In this document: piece after piece, positions 1 to 6,734 of the stretch
Layout: the number at the start of each line of letters is the position of its first letter
Numbering within the stretch: position 1 is the first letter of the stretch
Assembly: GCA_947457975.1 (NCBI GenBank)
Contig: CANGYC010000049.1
Coordinates: 1 to 11,647 of the forward strand
Source of the DNA: Comamonadaceae bacterium
GTDB lineage: Bacteria > Pseudomonadota > Gammaproteobacteria > Burkholderiales > Burkholderiaceae_C
DNA length: 11,647 nucleotides
Direction of reading: 5' to 3'
Translations under genes and position numbers: made by a program
Notes under the pieces: model-generated
The model's input: only the letters and a program-made list of their open reading frames with translations
The model's database searches: none
Told to the model about the DNA's origin: nothing

Positions 1-816
1 CGAGAGCATGTTCAGGCCCTCGATGTAATCGGCTGCATTCTTCTTGTCGCCGGAGACCACCAGCCAGCCAGCACGGTATCCGCAGGAGCGGTAGCTCTTG
101 GACAGCGAGTTGAAGGTGAGCGTGAGCACGTCCTCAGAGAGGCTGGCAATCGGGGTGTGGCGCACGCCGTCGTACAGCACCTTGTCGTACACCTCGTCAG
201 CGAAGATCACGAGCTCGTGCTCACGGGCGATGGCCACGATCTGCTGCAGCAGCTCGGTAGAGTACAGCGCCCCGGTGGGGTTGTTCGGGTTGATCACCAC
301 GATGCCCTTGGTGTGAGGCGTGATCTTGGCGCGGATGTCGTCGAGGTCGGGCATCCAGCCCTTGGACTCGTCGCACAAGTAATGCACGGGCGTGCCACCG
401 GAGAGCGAGGCCGCCGCCGTCCACAGCGGGTAGTCCGGGGCGGGCAGCAGCAGCTCGTCGCCATCGTTGAGCAGGCCATTGGTGGCCATGACGATGAGCT
501 CGCTCGCCCCGTTGCCCAGGTAGATGTCATCGAGCGTAACGCCCTTGATGCCCTGCTTCTGGGTCTCGTGCATCACGGCCTTACGGGCGGCAAAGATGCC
601 CTTGGAGTCGGAATAACCTGCCGAGGCCGGCAGGTTGCGGATCATGTCCTGCTGGATTTCCTCGGGCGAGTCAAAGCCGAAAGAGGCCAGGTTGCCGATG
701 TTGAGCTTGATGATCTTGTGGCCGTCCTCCTCCATGCGCCTGGCCGCGTCCATGATCGGACCCCGGATGTCATAGCAGACATTGGCAAGCTTGGCGGATT
801 TGGTGATGGGCTTCAT
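1..816 (-). CDS. alaA: Alanine-type PLP aminotransferase (AlaA-like), C-terminus beyond window
   Basis: This is a fold-type I, class I/II aminotransferase, most likely making alanine from pyruvate and glutamate in the cytoplasm. Reading from ATG 816 leftward gives 272 open codons with no stop before the edge; AlaA proteins are about 405 residues, so roughly the last third is missing. The N-terminus (MKPITKSAKLANVCYDIRGP) closely matches my memory of E. coli AlaA. Visible landmarks are GNGASEL (101-107), the NPNNPTG loop (176-182), FADEVYDK (205-212, with the Asp that contacts the pyridine nitrogen) and SLSKSYR, whose K240 is the expected PLP lysine. Upstream of the ATG there is only a weak CAGG ribosome-binding sequence. 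It is divergent from the Mth938-domain gene. In Burkholderiales it is commonly followed by hom and thrC, which would lie outside this window. The family is certain; the exact substrate is inferred from similarity. Confidence 0.93.
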   Translation of the reverse strand, partial: MKPITKSAKLANVCYDIRGPIMDAARRMEEDGHKIIKLNIGNLASFGFDSPEEIQQDMIRNLPASAGYSDSKGIFAARKAVMHETQKQGIKGVTLDDIYLGNGASELIVMATNGLLNDGDELLLPAPDYPLWTAAASLSGGTPVHYLCDESKGWMPDLDDIRAKITPHTKGIVVINPNNPTGALYSTELLQQIVAIAREHELVIFADEVYDKVLYDGVRHTPIASLSEDVLTLTFNSLSKSYRSCGYRAGWLVVSGDKKNAADYIEGLNMLS

Positions 817-872
817 GGTGGCGGCCTGGGTGCGCAAGCCCCCATGGGCGGGGCCTGCCGTATCGAGCGAAA

Positions 873-880
873 CCTATAAT
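873..880 (+). promoter_or_regulatory. Possible -10 element for the Mth938-domain gene
   Basis: A perfect TATAAT lies at 875-880, in an AT-rich island between two divergent genes and about 78 bases before the chosen start at 958. No good -35 hexamer sits 16-18 bases upstream (the position holds GGCCTG). On the other strand the same bases read TATAGG (873-878), which could serve the divergent aminotransferase. It is called on the -10 match and the divergent context only. Confidence 0.4.
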
Positions 881-957
881 TTGACCACATAAACACGGCC
901 ATGCAGCCGGCCAGCGAGCACCCGCCGCGCCCGCCCCGGCCCACCCCAGGATCTCCC

Positions 958-1356
958 ATGAAACTGCAGCCCGACCGCTCGGACTCCCCCACCATCCTGG
1001 GCTACGGGCCCGGCTGGATAGGCCTTGGCCACCAGGGGGTGGCCGAGAAGGTACAGCACAGCCTGGTGATCGGATCGCACGGGGAAAAACTCGATTGGAC
1101 CTGCGCCCGTTTCGAGCAGCTGACGGCCGAGCACTTCGACCGGCTGGCCGAACTGCAACCCGAGCTTGTGATCTTCGGCAGCGGCACCAAGCTGCGCTTC
1201 GTGCCGCCCCAGTTCCTCAGGCAGCTCATGGCGCGGCGCATCGGGGTGGAAACCATGGACACGGTGGCCGCGTGCCGCACCTACAACATACTGGCCGGTG
1301 AAGGCCGCCATGTGGTGGCCGCTCTCCTGCTGGAGGTCGAGGACAGCACAGCTTAG
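958..1356 (+). CDS. Mth938-domain (DUF498) protein
   Basis: A 132-residue single-domain protein of the Mth938 / DUF498 family, whose eukaryotic relatives include AAMDC and the complex I assembly factor NDUFAF3. The bacterial proteins have no established biochemical role, so I assign none. Family landmarks are GYGPGW (15-20), VIFGSG (71-76), ETMDT (98-102) and NILAGEGRHVVAALL (110-124). I start at ATG 958 rather than the in-frame ATG 901. AGGA at 948-951 sits 6 bases before 958, 901 has no ribosome-binding site, and the extra 19 residues would be a proline-rich tail unlike the family. It is divergent from alaA and 158 bases before the peroxiredoxin gene on the same strand. Confidence 0.85.
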   Translation: MKLQPDRSDSPTILGYGPGWIGLGHQGVAEKVQHSLVIGSHGEKLDWTCARFEQLTAEHFDRLAELQPELVIFGSGTKLRFVPPQFLRQLMARRIGVETMDTVAACRTYNILAGEGRHVVAALLLEVEDSTA

Positions 1357-1375
1357 CGAATCGCCCCTTTGAGGG

Positions 1376-1412
1376 TAAAATCACGGGTTCTGCATACGGG
1401 AAAAGGCGCCTT
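1376..1412 (+). promoter_or_regulatory. Possible promoter -10 and palindrome before the peroxiredoxin gene
   Basis: The 158-base gap between the Mth938 gene and the peroxiredoxin holds a TAAAAT at 1376-1381 that could be a -10 element, with only a poor TTAGCG at the -35 position. It also holds a perfect 10-base palindrome AAGGCGCCTT at 1403-1412. No terminator is visible after the Mth938 gene, so read-through is equally possible. Confidence 0.28.
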
Positions 1413-1514
1413 GGAGGGCTCTTTTTCCTGCAAGCTCGAGCAAAAGCCAGCAAGAAGCCGACAGACTTCGGGCCGCAAGGCCAGACATAACTTTCCAATC
1501 AGGGTTCACGCAGC

Positions 1515-1991
1515 ATGGCAGTCGTCGTCAACAAACCAATCCCCGAATTCGAAGCGGTCGCCACCGGTGGCGTGAAGGTCACCAACCACAGCCATGTGGG
1601 CAAGGTCGTGGTCCTTTACTTTTACCCCAAGGACAACACGCCGGGCTGCACCACTGAAGCCATGCAGTTCCGCGACAAGTACAAAGACTTCGTCAAGGCC
1701 GGCGCGCTGGTGTTCGGTGTGTCCCGCGACAACATGAAATCGCACGAAGACTTCAAAGCCAAGCTGGAGCTGCCCTTCGAACTGATCGCCGACACGGAAG
1801 AAAAGATGTGCCACATGTTCGGCGTGGTCAAAAACAAGATCATGTATGGCAAGAAGGTCAAGGGCATCGAGCGCAGCACCTTCTTGGTCGGTGCCGACGG
1901 CCTGCTCAAAGAAGAGTGGCGCGGCCTGAAGGTGCCGGGCCACGTCGATGAGGTGCTGCTGGCGGTGAAGAACCTCAAGAAAGCCGCCTGA
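1515..1991 (+). CDS. bcp: Bcp/PrxQ-type peroxiredoxin (thiol peroxidase)
   Basis: A 158-residue thioredoxin-fold peroxidase that reduces hydrogen peroxide and organic hydroperoxides in the cytoplasm. The active-site block YFYPKDNTPGCTTEA (35-49) places the peroxidatic cysteine at C45, with T42 and P43 in the conserved TPGCT pattern and R71 downstream in VSRDN. The length matches the Bcp family (about 155). The usual resolving cysteine five residues after the peroxidatic one is absent: residue 50 is Met. The only other cysteine is C99 (EKMCHMFG), which aligns with a cysteine in E. coli Bcp that, as I recall, is not its resolving residue. The start is ATG 1515, preceded by a weak AGGG at 1501-1504. 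An intrinsic terminator follows at 2081-2109. The family is firm; the catalytic cycle (1-Cys or another partner) is open. Confidence 0.93.
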   Translation: MAVVVNKPIPEFEAVATGGVKVTNHSHVGKVVVLYFYPKDNTPGCTTEAMQFRDKYKDFVKAGALVFGVSRDNMKSHEDFKAKLELPFELIADTEEKMCHMFGVVKNKIMYGKKVKGIERSTFLVGADGLLKEEWRGLKVPGHVDEVLLAVKNLKKAA

Positions 1992-2023
1992 GCCCCTGGT
2001 CTTTCCTCGAGGATAAAGGGTCA

Positions 2024-2040
2024 TATGCCTCGTGCATAAT
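2024..2040 (+). promoter_or_regulatory. Inverted repeat overlapping a possible -10 box
   Basis: TATGC (2024-2028) and GCATA (2034-2038) form a 15-base dyad. The right arm overlaps CATAAT (2035-2040), a possible -10 element. No convincing -35 is present. If used, transcription would start near 2047 and soon meet the terminator at 2081-2109. Confidence 0.22.
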
Positions 2041-2080
2041 GATCCGATGCAGTTGATTCTCGCAACCGCTTCCCCGGACG

Positions 2081-2109
2081 AAGCCGCCTTGGCCTCAAGG
2101 CGGCTTTTT
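2081..2109 (+). terminator. Intrinsic terminator between bcp and phoH
   Basis: A perfect 10-base stem, AAGCCGCCTT (2081-2090) and AAGGCGGCTT (2097-2106), closes a 6-base loop, GGCCTC. The T-run at 2105-2109 completes a textbook Rho-independent terminator on the plus strand. It lies 90 bases after the peroxiredoxin stop and 52 bases before the PhoH start, so it ends the peroxiredoxin transcript or a short leader RNA. Confidence 0.88.
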
Positions 2110-2160
2110 CATTTCCGGGTGTCTCCTGATGAGCGTTCCACCCACTGATCCTCAAGTACC

Positions 2161-3891
2161 ATGCCCCTGCCACCTGCCCCGACCAAAAGAGCCGCCCTCC
2201 TCGCCAAAGACGCCTACCAGACCCCGGCCCGCTCTGCATCGAAGGGGGGCCGCAGGCAAACCGCCCGGGATGAGTCCGAGCCATCCCCTGAAACCCAGAG
2301 CCATCCCGTCGCCTTGCAGGCCGACAACGTCCGCCTGAGCACACGCCCCACCGGCCGCAAGACAAGCCCCGCGTCGGACCGGTCGGAGCCGTCCAAAGTC
2401 CGGCAGACTGCAGTGCGCTCAGAGGAGTCAATAGCCGCTGCGGCCGAGGAGATGCCCAAGGGGCGCCGCGAGCCGCGGCGCGCGGCCCGCAAGCCCACGG
2501 GACCGACCAAGCTCTTCGTGCTGGACACCAACGTGCTGATGCACGACCCCATGTGCCTGTTCCGCTTCGAGGAACATGACATCTTCCTGCCCATGATCGT
2601 GCTGGAAGAACTCGACAGCCACAAAAAAGGGATGACCGAGGTGGCCCGCAATGCGCGGCAGACCAGCCGCACCCTGGACGCCCTGGCCGCCGAGCAGGGG
2701 GCCGACATTGCCAAGGGCCTGGTCCTGAGCAGCACCGGCCACACTGAGGCGCGGGGCTGCCTGATGTTCCAGACCCAGCCGCTCAGTGGCGACTTGCCCA
2801 TGGCACTGCCCCAGGGCAAGGCCGACAACCAGATCCTGGGTGTGGTCGAGGCCCTGCGCAAGGCACAGGCGCCACGCGAGGTGGTGCTGGTGTCCAAGGA
2901 CATCAACATGCGGGTGAAGGCCCGCGCGCTGGGCCTGCTGACCGAGGATTACCGCAACGACAAGGCGCTGCAGGACGGCGACCTGCTCTACGCGGGCTCG
3001 CTCGCCCTGCCGCCCGATTTCTGGACGCGCCAGAGCAAGACCATCGAGAGCTGGCAGCAGGGTAGCCACACCTTCTACCGCATCAGCGGCCCCATCGTGG
3101 ACAGCCTGCTGATCAACCAATTCGTGTTCTTCGAGGCGGCGGGCGAGCCTTCGCTGTATGCCCGCGTCACGGAGATCCGTGGCAAGACGGCGGTGCTCAA
3201 GACCCTGAAGGACTACACCCACCTCAAGAATGCGGTGTGGGGCGTGACCACCCGCAACCGCGAGCAGAACTTCGCCATGAACCTGCTCATGGACCCGGAG
3301 GTCGACTTCGTCACGCTCACGGGTACGGCCGGCACGGGCAAGACCCTGATGGCTCTGGCCGCGGGATTGACGCAGGTGCTGGATGACAGGCGTTACACCG
3401 AAATCATCATGACCCGGGCCACCGTCTCTGTGGGCGAGGACATCGGCTTCCTGCCTGGCACCGAGGAAGAGAAGATGGGACCCTGGATGGGCGCCCTCGA
3501 CGACAACCTGGAGGTGCTGGGCAAGAGCGACAGCGGCGGCGCCGGCGAATGGGGCCGCGCGGCCACCAATGAACTGATCCGTTCGCGCATCAAGGTCAAA
3601 AGCATGAACTTCATGCGCGGCCGCACCTTCCTGAACAAGTACCTCATCATCGACGAGGCGCAAAACCTCACGCCCAAGCAGATGAAGACACTGATCACCC
3701 GGGCCGGCCCGGGCACCAAGATCATCTGCATGGGCAACCTGGCGCAGATCGACACCCCCTACCTGACCGAGGGCTCCTCGGGCCTGACCTATGCGGTCGA
3801 CCGCTTCAAAGGCTGGCCGCACGGCGGGCACATCACCCTGGCCCGGGGTGAGCGCTCGCGTCTGGCCGACTTTGCCAGCGAGGTTCTCTGA
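2161..3891 (+). CDS. PIN-PhoH family protein (PhoH2-type RNase/ATPase)
   Basis: A 576-residue cytoplasmic protein joining a PIN ribonuclease domain to a PhoH P-loop ATPase. In characterised PhoH2 proteins this pair acts as an ATP-dependent RNA-unwinding endoribonuclease. Residues 1-115 are a Ser/Pro/Arg-rich, probably disordered extension. The PIN domain (about 117-260) shows its acidic set in FVLDTNVLMHD (D122), VLEELD (149-152), KADNQ (D222) and VSKDIN (D247). The ATPase has Walker A GTAGTGKT (388-395) and Walker B YLIIDEAQN (494-502). I keep ATG 2161 because MPLPPAPTKRAALL resembles N-termini I recall from Comamonadaceae homologues, although no strong ribosome-binding site precedes it. It stands alone between two terminators. 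No antitoxin-like small gene precedes it, unlike the mycobacterial PhoAT-PhoH2 pair. Confidence 0.92.
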   Translation: MPLPPAPTKRAALLAKDAYQTPARSASKGGRRQTARDESEPSPETQSHPVALQADNVRLSTRPTGRKTSPASDRSEPSKVRQTAVRSEESIAAAAEEMPKGRREPRRAARKPTGPTKLFVLDTNVLMHDPMCLFRFEEHDIFLPMIVLEELDSHKKGMTEVARNARQTSRTLDALAAEQGADIAKGLVLSSTGHTEARGCLMFQTQPLSGDLPMALPQGKADNQILGVVEALRKAQAPREVVLVSKDINMRVKARALGLLTEDYRNDKALQDGDLLYAGSLALPPDFWTRQSKTIESWQQGSHTFYRISGPIVDSLLINQFVFFEAAGEPSLYARVTEIRGKTAVLKTLKDYTHLKNAVWGVTTRNREQNFAMNLLMDPEVDFVTLTGTAGTGKTLMALAAGLTQVLDDRRYTEIIMTRATVSVGEDIGFLPGTEEEKMGPWMGALDDNLEVLGKSDSGGAGEWGRAATNELIRSRIKVKSMNFMRGRTFLNKYLIIDEAQNLTPKQMKTLITRAGPGTKIICMGNLAQIDTPYLTEGSSGLTYAVDRFKGWPHGGHITLARGERSRLADFASEVL

Positions 3892-3915
3892 AGCTCAGCG
3901 TTTGGGACACCAAGC

Positions 3916-3942
3916 AAAAAGGCAGCCCAGGCTGCCTTTTTT
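3916..3942. terminator. Bidirectional intrinsic terminator between phoH and phaR
   Basis: GGCAGCC (3921-3927) pairs with GGCTGCC (3930-3936), with a tiny apical loop. The stem is flanked by AAAAA on the left (3916-3920) and TTTTTT on the right (3937-3942), so it carries a T-run on both strands. It sits between the converging ends of the PhoH gene (plus) and phaR (minus), as expected for a shared terminator. Confidence 0.9.
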
Positions 3943-3965
3943 CATGGAGATGGCGCTGAAGCCGC

Positions 3966-4613
3966 TCAGCGCTTGAGGCCGAAGCTCGAAAGCATCTGCT
4001 CGCCCTGCTTGTGCAGCTGCTCCTGCATCTGGGAGAACAGCTGCTTGGACTGCTCCATGTAGGTGCCCATGACGCCCGAGACCATGGGCGTCTGCTGGCT
4101 GAGCAACTGGCTCCAAGCCTCGGGACTCAGGCCCTTGGACTGTTCGGCGAACTTACCCTGCAACTCCATCAAGGTCTGGATGTTCTTTTCCAGGTAGGTG
4201 CCCATGAAACCCTGCATGGCGTTGCCATAAAAGCGAATGATGTTGGCCAGCACCTGTTCGGTGAACATGGGCGCGCCACCGGCCTCTTCCTCCAGGATGA
4301 TCTGCAGCAGGATGCTGCGGGTCAGGTCCTCGTTGGCCTTGGCATCGCGCACCACGAAGACCGAGCGCCCCATCACCAGTTCGCGCACATCGGCCAAGGT
4401 GATGTAGGTGGAGGTCTTGGTGTCGTAGAGGCGGCGGTTGGGATACTTCTTGATGATGCGCACGGCCTGCGCGGGCTCAGCGTCCTGAGCGGCGTCGGTG
4501 GGAGGCGCTGTGCTGCCAGCCTTGGCCTGACGCGGCGCGGCAGCCGCCTTGCTGGAGCTTGAGGCCTTGGCACGGCGCTGGGCCGCGGGGCTGTCGGATG
4601 GTTTTTTCTGCAA
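3966..4613 (-). CDS. phaR: Polyhydroxyalkanoate synthesis regulator PhaR
   Basis: A 215-residue DNA-binding regulator that represses phasin and PHA-granule genes and is released by binding polymer or granules. Residues 1-49 are an Ala/Lys/Ser-rich tail. RIIKKYPNRRLYDTKTSTYI (52-71) opens the PHB/PHA accumulation regulator DNA-binding domain, followed by the polymer-associated region from about 95. MGTYLEKN (137-144) and MGTYMEQS (182-189) are two copies of a short helical unit. The start is a TTG at 4613, backed by a strong AGAGGA six bases upstream. The only nearby ATG is out of frame. It ends at the shared terminator with phoH. A MarR gene lies 123 bases upstream on the same strand. TAGAAT at 4662-4667 (minus) could be its -10. 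No PHA synthase is in the window. Confidence 0.94.
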   Translation of the reverse strand: MQKKPSDSPAAQRRAKASSSSKAAAAPRQAKAGSTAPPTDAAQDAEPAQAVRIIKKYPNRRLYDTKTSTYITLADVRELVMGRSVFVVRDAKANEDLTRSILLQIILEEEAGGAPMFTEQVLANIIRFYGNAMQGFMGTYLEKNIQTLMELQGKFAEQSKGLSPEAWSQLLSQQTPMVSGVMGTYMEQSKQLFSQMQEQLHKQGEQMLSSFGLKR

Positions 4614-4661
4614 GGCGTTCCTCTCTGTCCAGCCATGCCGAGATGGCCGGATGACCCTGGC

Positions 4662-4667
4662 ATTCTA
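4662..4667 (-). promoter_or_regulatory. Possible -10 element for phaR
   Basis: On the minus strand these bases read TAGAAT, one mismatch from the consensus -10, about 50 bases before the TTG start of phaR. The matching -35 position holds TCCGCC, a poor match, so the alternative of co-transcription from the MarR gene remains open. Confidence 0.3.
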
Positions 4668-4736
4668 AGAACAGGGGCCATGCCGGCGGAGGGGAGTTTC
4701 CCTGTTCGTGGCCTGCGCCGCGCGAAAAACCAGGCT

Positions 4737-5240
4737 TCAGCGCACTGCGGTCTCGGGCTCGTCCTGCTCGAGGTTGTCAATCATGCGCAGCATGGTCTGG
4801 CGAAAGAGGGACACCTCCTGGGCCGTCATGCCCCGGATCAGCACCGCATTGACCTCCTCAGCCAGCGGCACCAGCCTGGCCTTGAGGGCTCGGCCTTCAG
4901 GAGTGAGGCTGACACTGATGTTGCGCAAGTTGCTGGGCAGCTTGCGGCGGGTGATGTAGCCCTGCTTTTCCATGGACAGCAGCGCGCTGTAGGTGGTGGG
5001 CTCGCTCACGCCGGCCAGCTCGCTGAGCTCGCGCTGGGTCATGCCATCGCGCTCCCACAAGATACGCAGAAAGGTCCAGTGGCCAATGGGCACCGAATGC
5101 TCGGCCAGCCGCACCTGCAGGGCCCGTTGCAGGGTGCGCATGAGGTCCTTGACCACATGGGCGAGTCGATCGTTGGGCACGGCCTCGCGCCATTTGCGCA
5201 GGCCCGCTGGAGATACCGCATCAGTGTCTTGCTTGCTCAT
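4737..5240 (-). CDS. MarR-family transcriptional regulator
   Basis: A 167-residue winged-helix repressor of the MarR family, expected to act as a dimer. The helix-turn-helix and wing span about 50-115: GMTQRELSELAGVSEPTTYSALL (66-88) contains the recognition helix, and RRKLPSNLRNISVSLTPEG (98-116) is the wing. The Asp of the usual wing pattern D-x-R is Asn here (N104-L-R106). Flanking helices (25-48 and 118-160) would form the dimer interface. The start ATG at 5240 has AGGA eight bases upstream. It precedes phaR on the same strand with a 123-base gap and no visible terminator. The ligand and targets cannot be read from sequence; the inverted repeats at 5345-5416 upstream are candidate operators. 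Confidence 0.9.
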   Translation of the reverse strand: MSKQDTDAVSPAGLRKWREAVPNDRLAHVVKDLMRTLQRALQVRLAEHSVPIGHWTFLRILWERDGMTQRELSELAGVSEPTTYSALLSMEKQGYITRRKLPSNLRNISVSLTPEGRALKARLVPLAEEVNAVLIRGMTAQEVSLFRQTMLRMIDNLEQDEPETAVR

Positions 5241-5344
5241 CGATCTGTCCTGAAAAGGGGCTGGGCATGCTCCACACCCGGACCAGCCTGTTAGAAGAAT
5301 AACTTACCGAGCTCATGCATCAGCCTGTCTTACCAGAACCGGAA

Positions 5345-5367
5345 GGACAAACATCGTCTGCATGTCC
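5345..5367. promoter_or_regulatory. Inverted repeat in the intergenic region (candidate operator)
   Basis: GGACA (5345-5349) and TGTCC (5363-5367) flank a 13-base spacer, giving a 23-base dyad. It lies between the divergently read MarR gene and the small gene at 5453. The size suits a dimeric repressor, but the arms are short and chance is possible. Confidence 0.3.
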
Positions 5368-5376
5368 TGCCCACAT

Positions 5377-5416
5377 TAGGGCAGAAAGACCACTGCGCCT
5401 GGCATGCACTGCCCTA
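5377..5416. promoter_or_regulatory. Widely spaced 8-base inverted repeat (candidate operator)
   Basis: TAGGGCAG (5377-5384) and CTGCCCTA (5409-5416) are perfect inverted copies with 24 bases between them and centres 32 bases apart, about three helical turns. They lie 36 bases before the start of the small gene at 5453. The phasing would let two protein subunits bind the same face of the DNA. No binding protein can be named. Confidence 0.35.
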
Positions 5417-5452
5417 GGATGAAGCGCATGGTCATACGCGGGAGAGACAAGG

Positions 5453-5764
5453 ATGACAAACACCAGCGCAGTGCTCATGGATGAGGAGCACCTCCAGGAA
5501 ACCGTTCAGGCCCTGAGCACCCTCTCGCTGTGCCAGCAAGGACAGATCATGGCCCTGGTGGCCGCCGTCGATGCCATGCTGGCCGTGCTGTGCAAGGCCA
5601 CACCTGCGCAAGCCCCAGCCTTGGCCGCCCACCTGGATGTGTCAGCGCGAGACCATCGCCAGGAGGACTGGGCGGCAGACCAGCGAGTCGCCTTCGATAA
5701 CCATATCCGGCGCCTGCAGACGCTGCTGCTCCTGCTGCAAAAGGCCGGCATGCTGCGCGCCTGA
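5453..5764 (+). CDS. Small protein of unknown function, 103 residues
   Basis: I do not recognise this protein. It is a soluble-looking, mostly helical sequence with no signal peptide or clear membrane span. A first helix-rich half (10-50) contains two cysteines (C27, C47). An acidic/basic middle follows (64-82), then a leucine-rich amphipathic end, RRLQTLLLLLQKAGMLRA (86-103). It is supported as a real gene by GGAGAG (5441-5446) six bases before the ATG and by its position between two annotated genes with no competing frame. It ends 17 bases before the end of the convergent LysR gene. It is divergent from the MarR gene and could be its target, which is inference from position only. Confidence 0.65.
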   Translation: MTNTSAVLMDEEHLQETVQALSTLSLCQQGQIMALVAAVDAMLAVLCKATPAQAPALAAHLDVSARDHRQEDWAADQRVAFDNHIRRLQTLLLLLQKAGMLRA

Positions 5765-5781
5765 TGCCGGCGCCTGGGGCC

Positions 5782-6681
5782 TCAGTCCACCATGCGCTGC
5801 GCGACAAACTCGCGCAAGACGCCCATCACGGGCGCCTCGCTGCGGCCGGCCAGCGTGACGTAGGCAAAGCGGGCCGTGGCCTTGAGGGCCGGCCGCACCG
5901 GCAGCACGGCCATGGCGCCGGCCTCAATGCGCTCGCGCGCGGTGGCCAGCACCCCCAGCAGCACCGCGTCGGTGCGCTCGACCACATCGATCAGGCTTTC
6001 CACGTCATTGCATTCCAGGGTGACCATCTGGGCCGGATTGGCCTGCGGCCCGTACTGCTCAACTAACTGGCGGCTGACCTCATCCGACAGCGGTGTGGAG
6101 GCCACGGGGTAGGTCAGCAGGTCGGAGAGGGCGACGCTACGCCGCGCCAGCAAGGGATGAGCGCTGCGCACCAACCACCCACCGGCCATTTCAGCCACGG
6201 GCTCAATGCTCAGATCACTGTCCGGTGGCAAGGCACGCATGTCCACGATGAGCGCATCGAGCTGCCGCGCCCGCAGTTGCACCAGTTGCAGCTCGGTCGG
6301 CCCGCGCACCACCCGGACCTGCACCTGCGGCTGGTGGCGCGCCATGTGGCACATCAAAGGGGTCATGAGGATCGCGCCCGGCCCTGAACCCAGGCCCAGG
6401 CGCATGGTGCCGGCATTGGCCTGGCGCATCAGCTCGGCGCCGCGCTTGAGCTCCGAGGCCTCCAGCACGATGCGCCGGGCCCGCTCCATGACCTGCCGGC
6501 CCAGAGGCGTGAGTTCATTGCGCTTGCCCACGCGGTCCAGCAGCCGGCCATCGACCTCCATCTCCAGCGCCTGGATGCTGCGGCTCAAGGCCGACTGGGT
6601 GAGGAACAACTTGTCGGCGGCCCTGCTGAAGGAGCCGCTCTCGGCCACGGCCAGGAAGTGCTCCAGGTGACGGATGTTCAT
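5782..6681 (-). CDS. LysR-family transcriptional regulator
   Basis: A 299-residue LysR-type regulator, the usual family length. Residues 1-60 form the winged helix-turn-helix (HLEHFLAVAESGSFSRAADK at 5-24, then LTQSALSRSIQALE). The effector-binding domain runs from about 90 to the end. I start at ATG 6681 (MNIRHLEHFL), the canonical family N-terminus; the frame stays open to a GTG at 6780 but nothing supports that extension. The gene is divergent from the Bug binding protein, with an LysR-style dyad in the shared 149-base gap, so it probably controls that binding-protein/amidohydrolase operon and itself. The inducer is unknown; the neighbouring genes suggest an amino-acid conjugate or a product of its breakdown. 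Confidence 0.93.
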   Translation of the reverse strand: MNIRHLEHFLAVAESGSFSRAADKLFLTQSALSRSIQALEMEVDGRLLDRVGKRNELTPLGRQVMERARRIVLEASELKRGAELMRQANAGTMRLGLGSGPGAILMTPLMCHMARHQPQVQVRVVRGPTELQLVQLRARQLDALIVDMRALPPDSDLSIEPVAEMAGGWLVRSAHPLLARRSVALSDLLTYPVASTPLSDEVSRQLVEQYGPQANPAQMVTLECNDVESLIDVVERTDAVLLGVLATARERIEAGAMAVLPVRPALKATARFAYVTLAGRSEAPVMGVLREFVAQRMVD

Positions 6682-6709
6682 GCCCAAGCCCTTAATCGAT
6701 GAGTTATCC

Positions 6710-6733
6710 GCATTATTATTCTGAAAATAATGC
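6710..6733. promoter_or_regulatory. LysR-type binding dyad between divergent genes
   Basis: Two nested symmetric elements lie here. GCATTATT (6710-6717) and AATAATGC (6726-6733) form a perfect dyad with an 8-base spacer. Inside it, ATTAT (6715-6719), seven bases, and ATAAT (6727-6731) give the 5-7-5 layout with T-N11-A (T6717, A6729) typical of LysR boxes. The site is 29 bases from the LysR start and just upstream of the putative -35 of the binding-protein gene, the normal place for an activator that also represses itself. Confidence 0.6.
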
Positions 6734-6734
6734 A

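Noticed and set aside
157..879. 240-codon plus-strand frame at the left end
   Set aside because: It is antisense to the aminotransferase, which reads cleanly through all its family motifs on the minus strand.
2428..3831. 467-codon open frame on the minus strand inside the PhoH gene
   Set aside because: It is a shadow of the real PhoH frame in high-GC DNA. The plus strand has intact PIN and Walker motifs and the minus frame shows no family resemblance.
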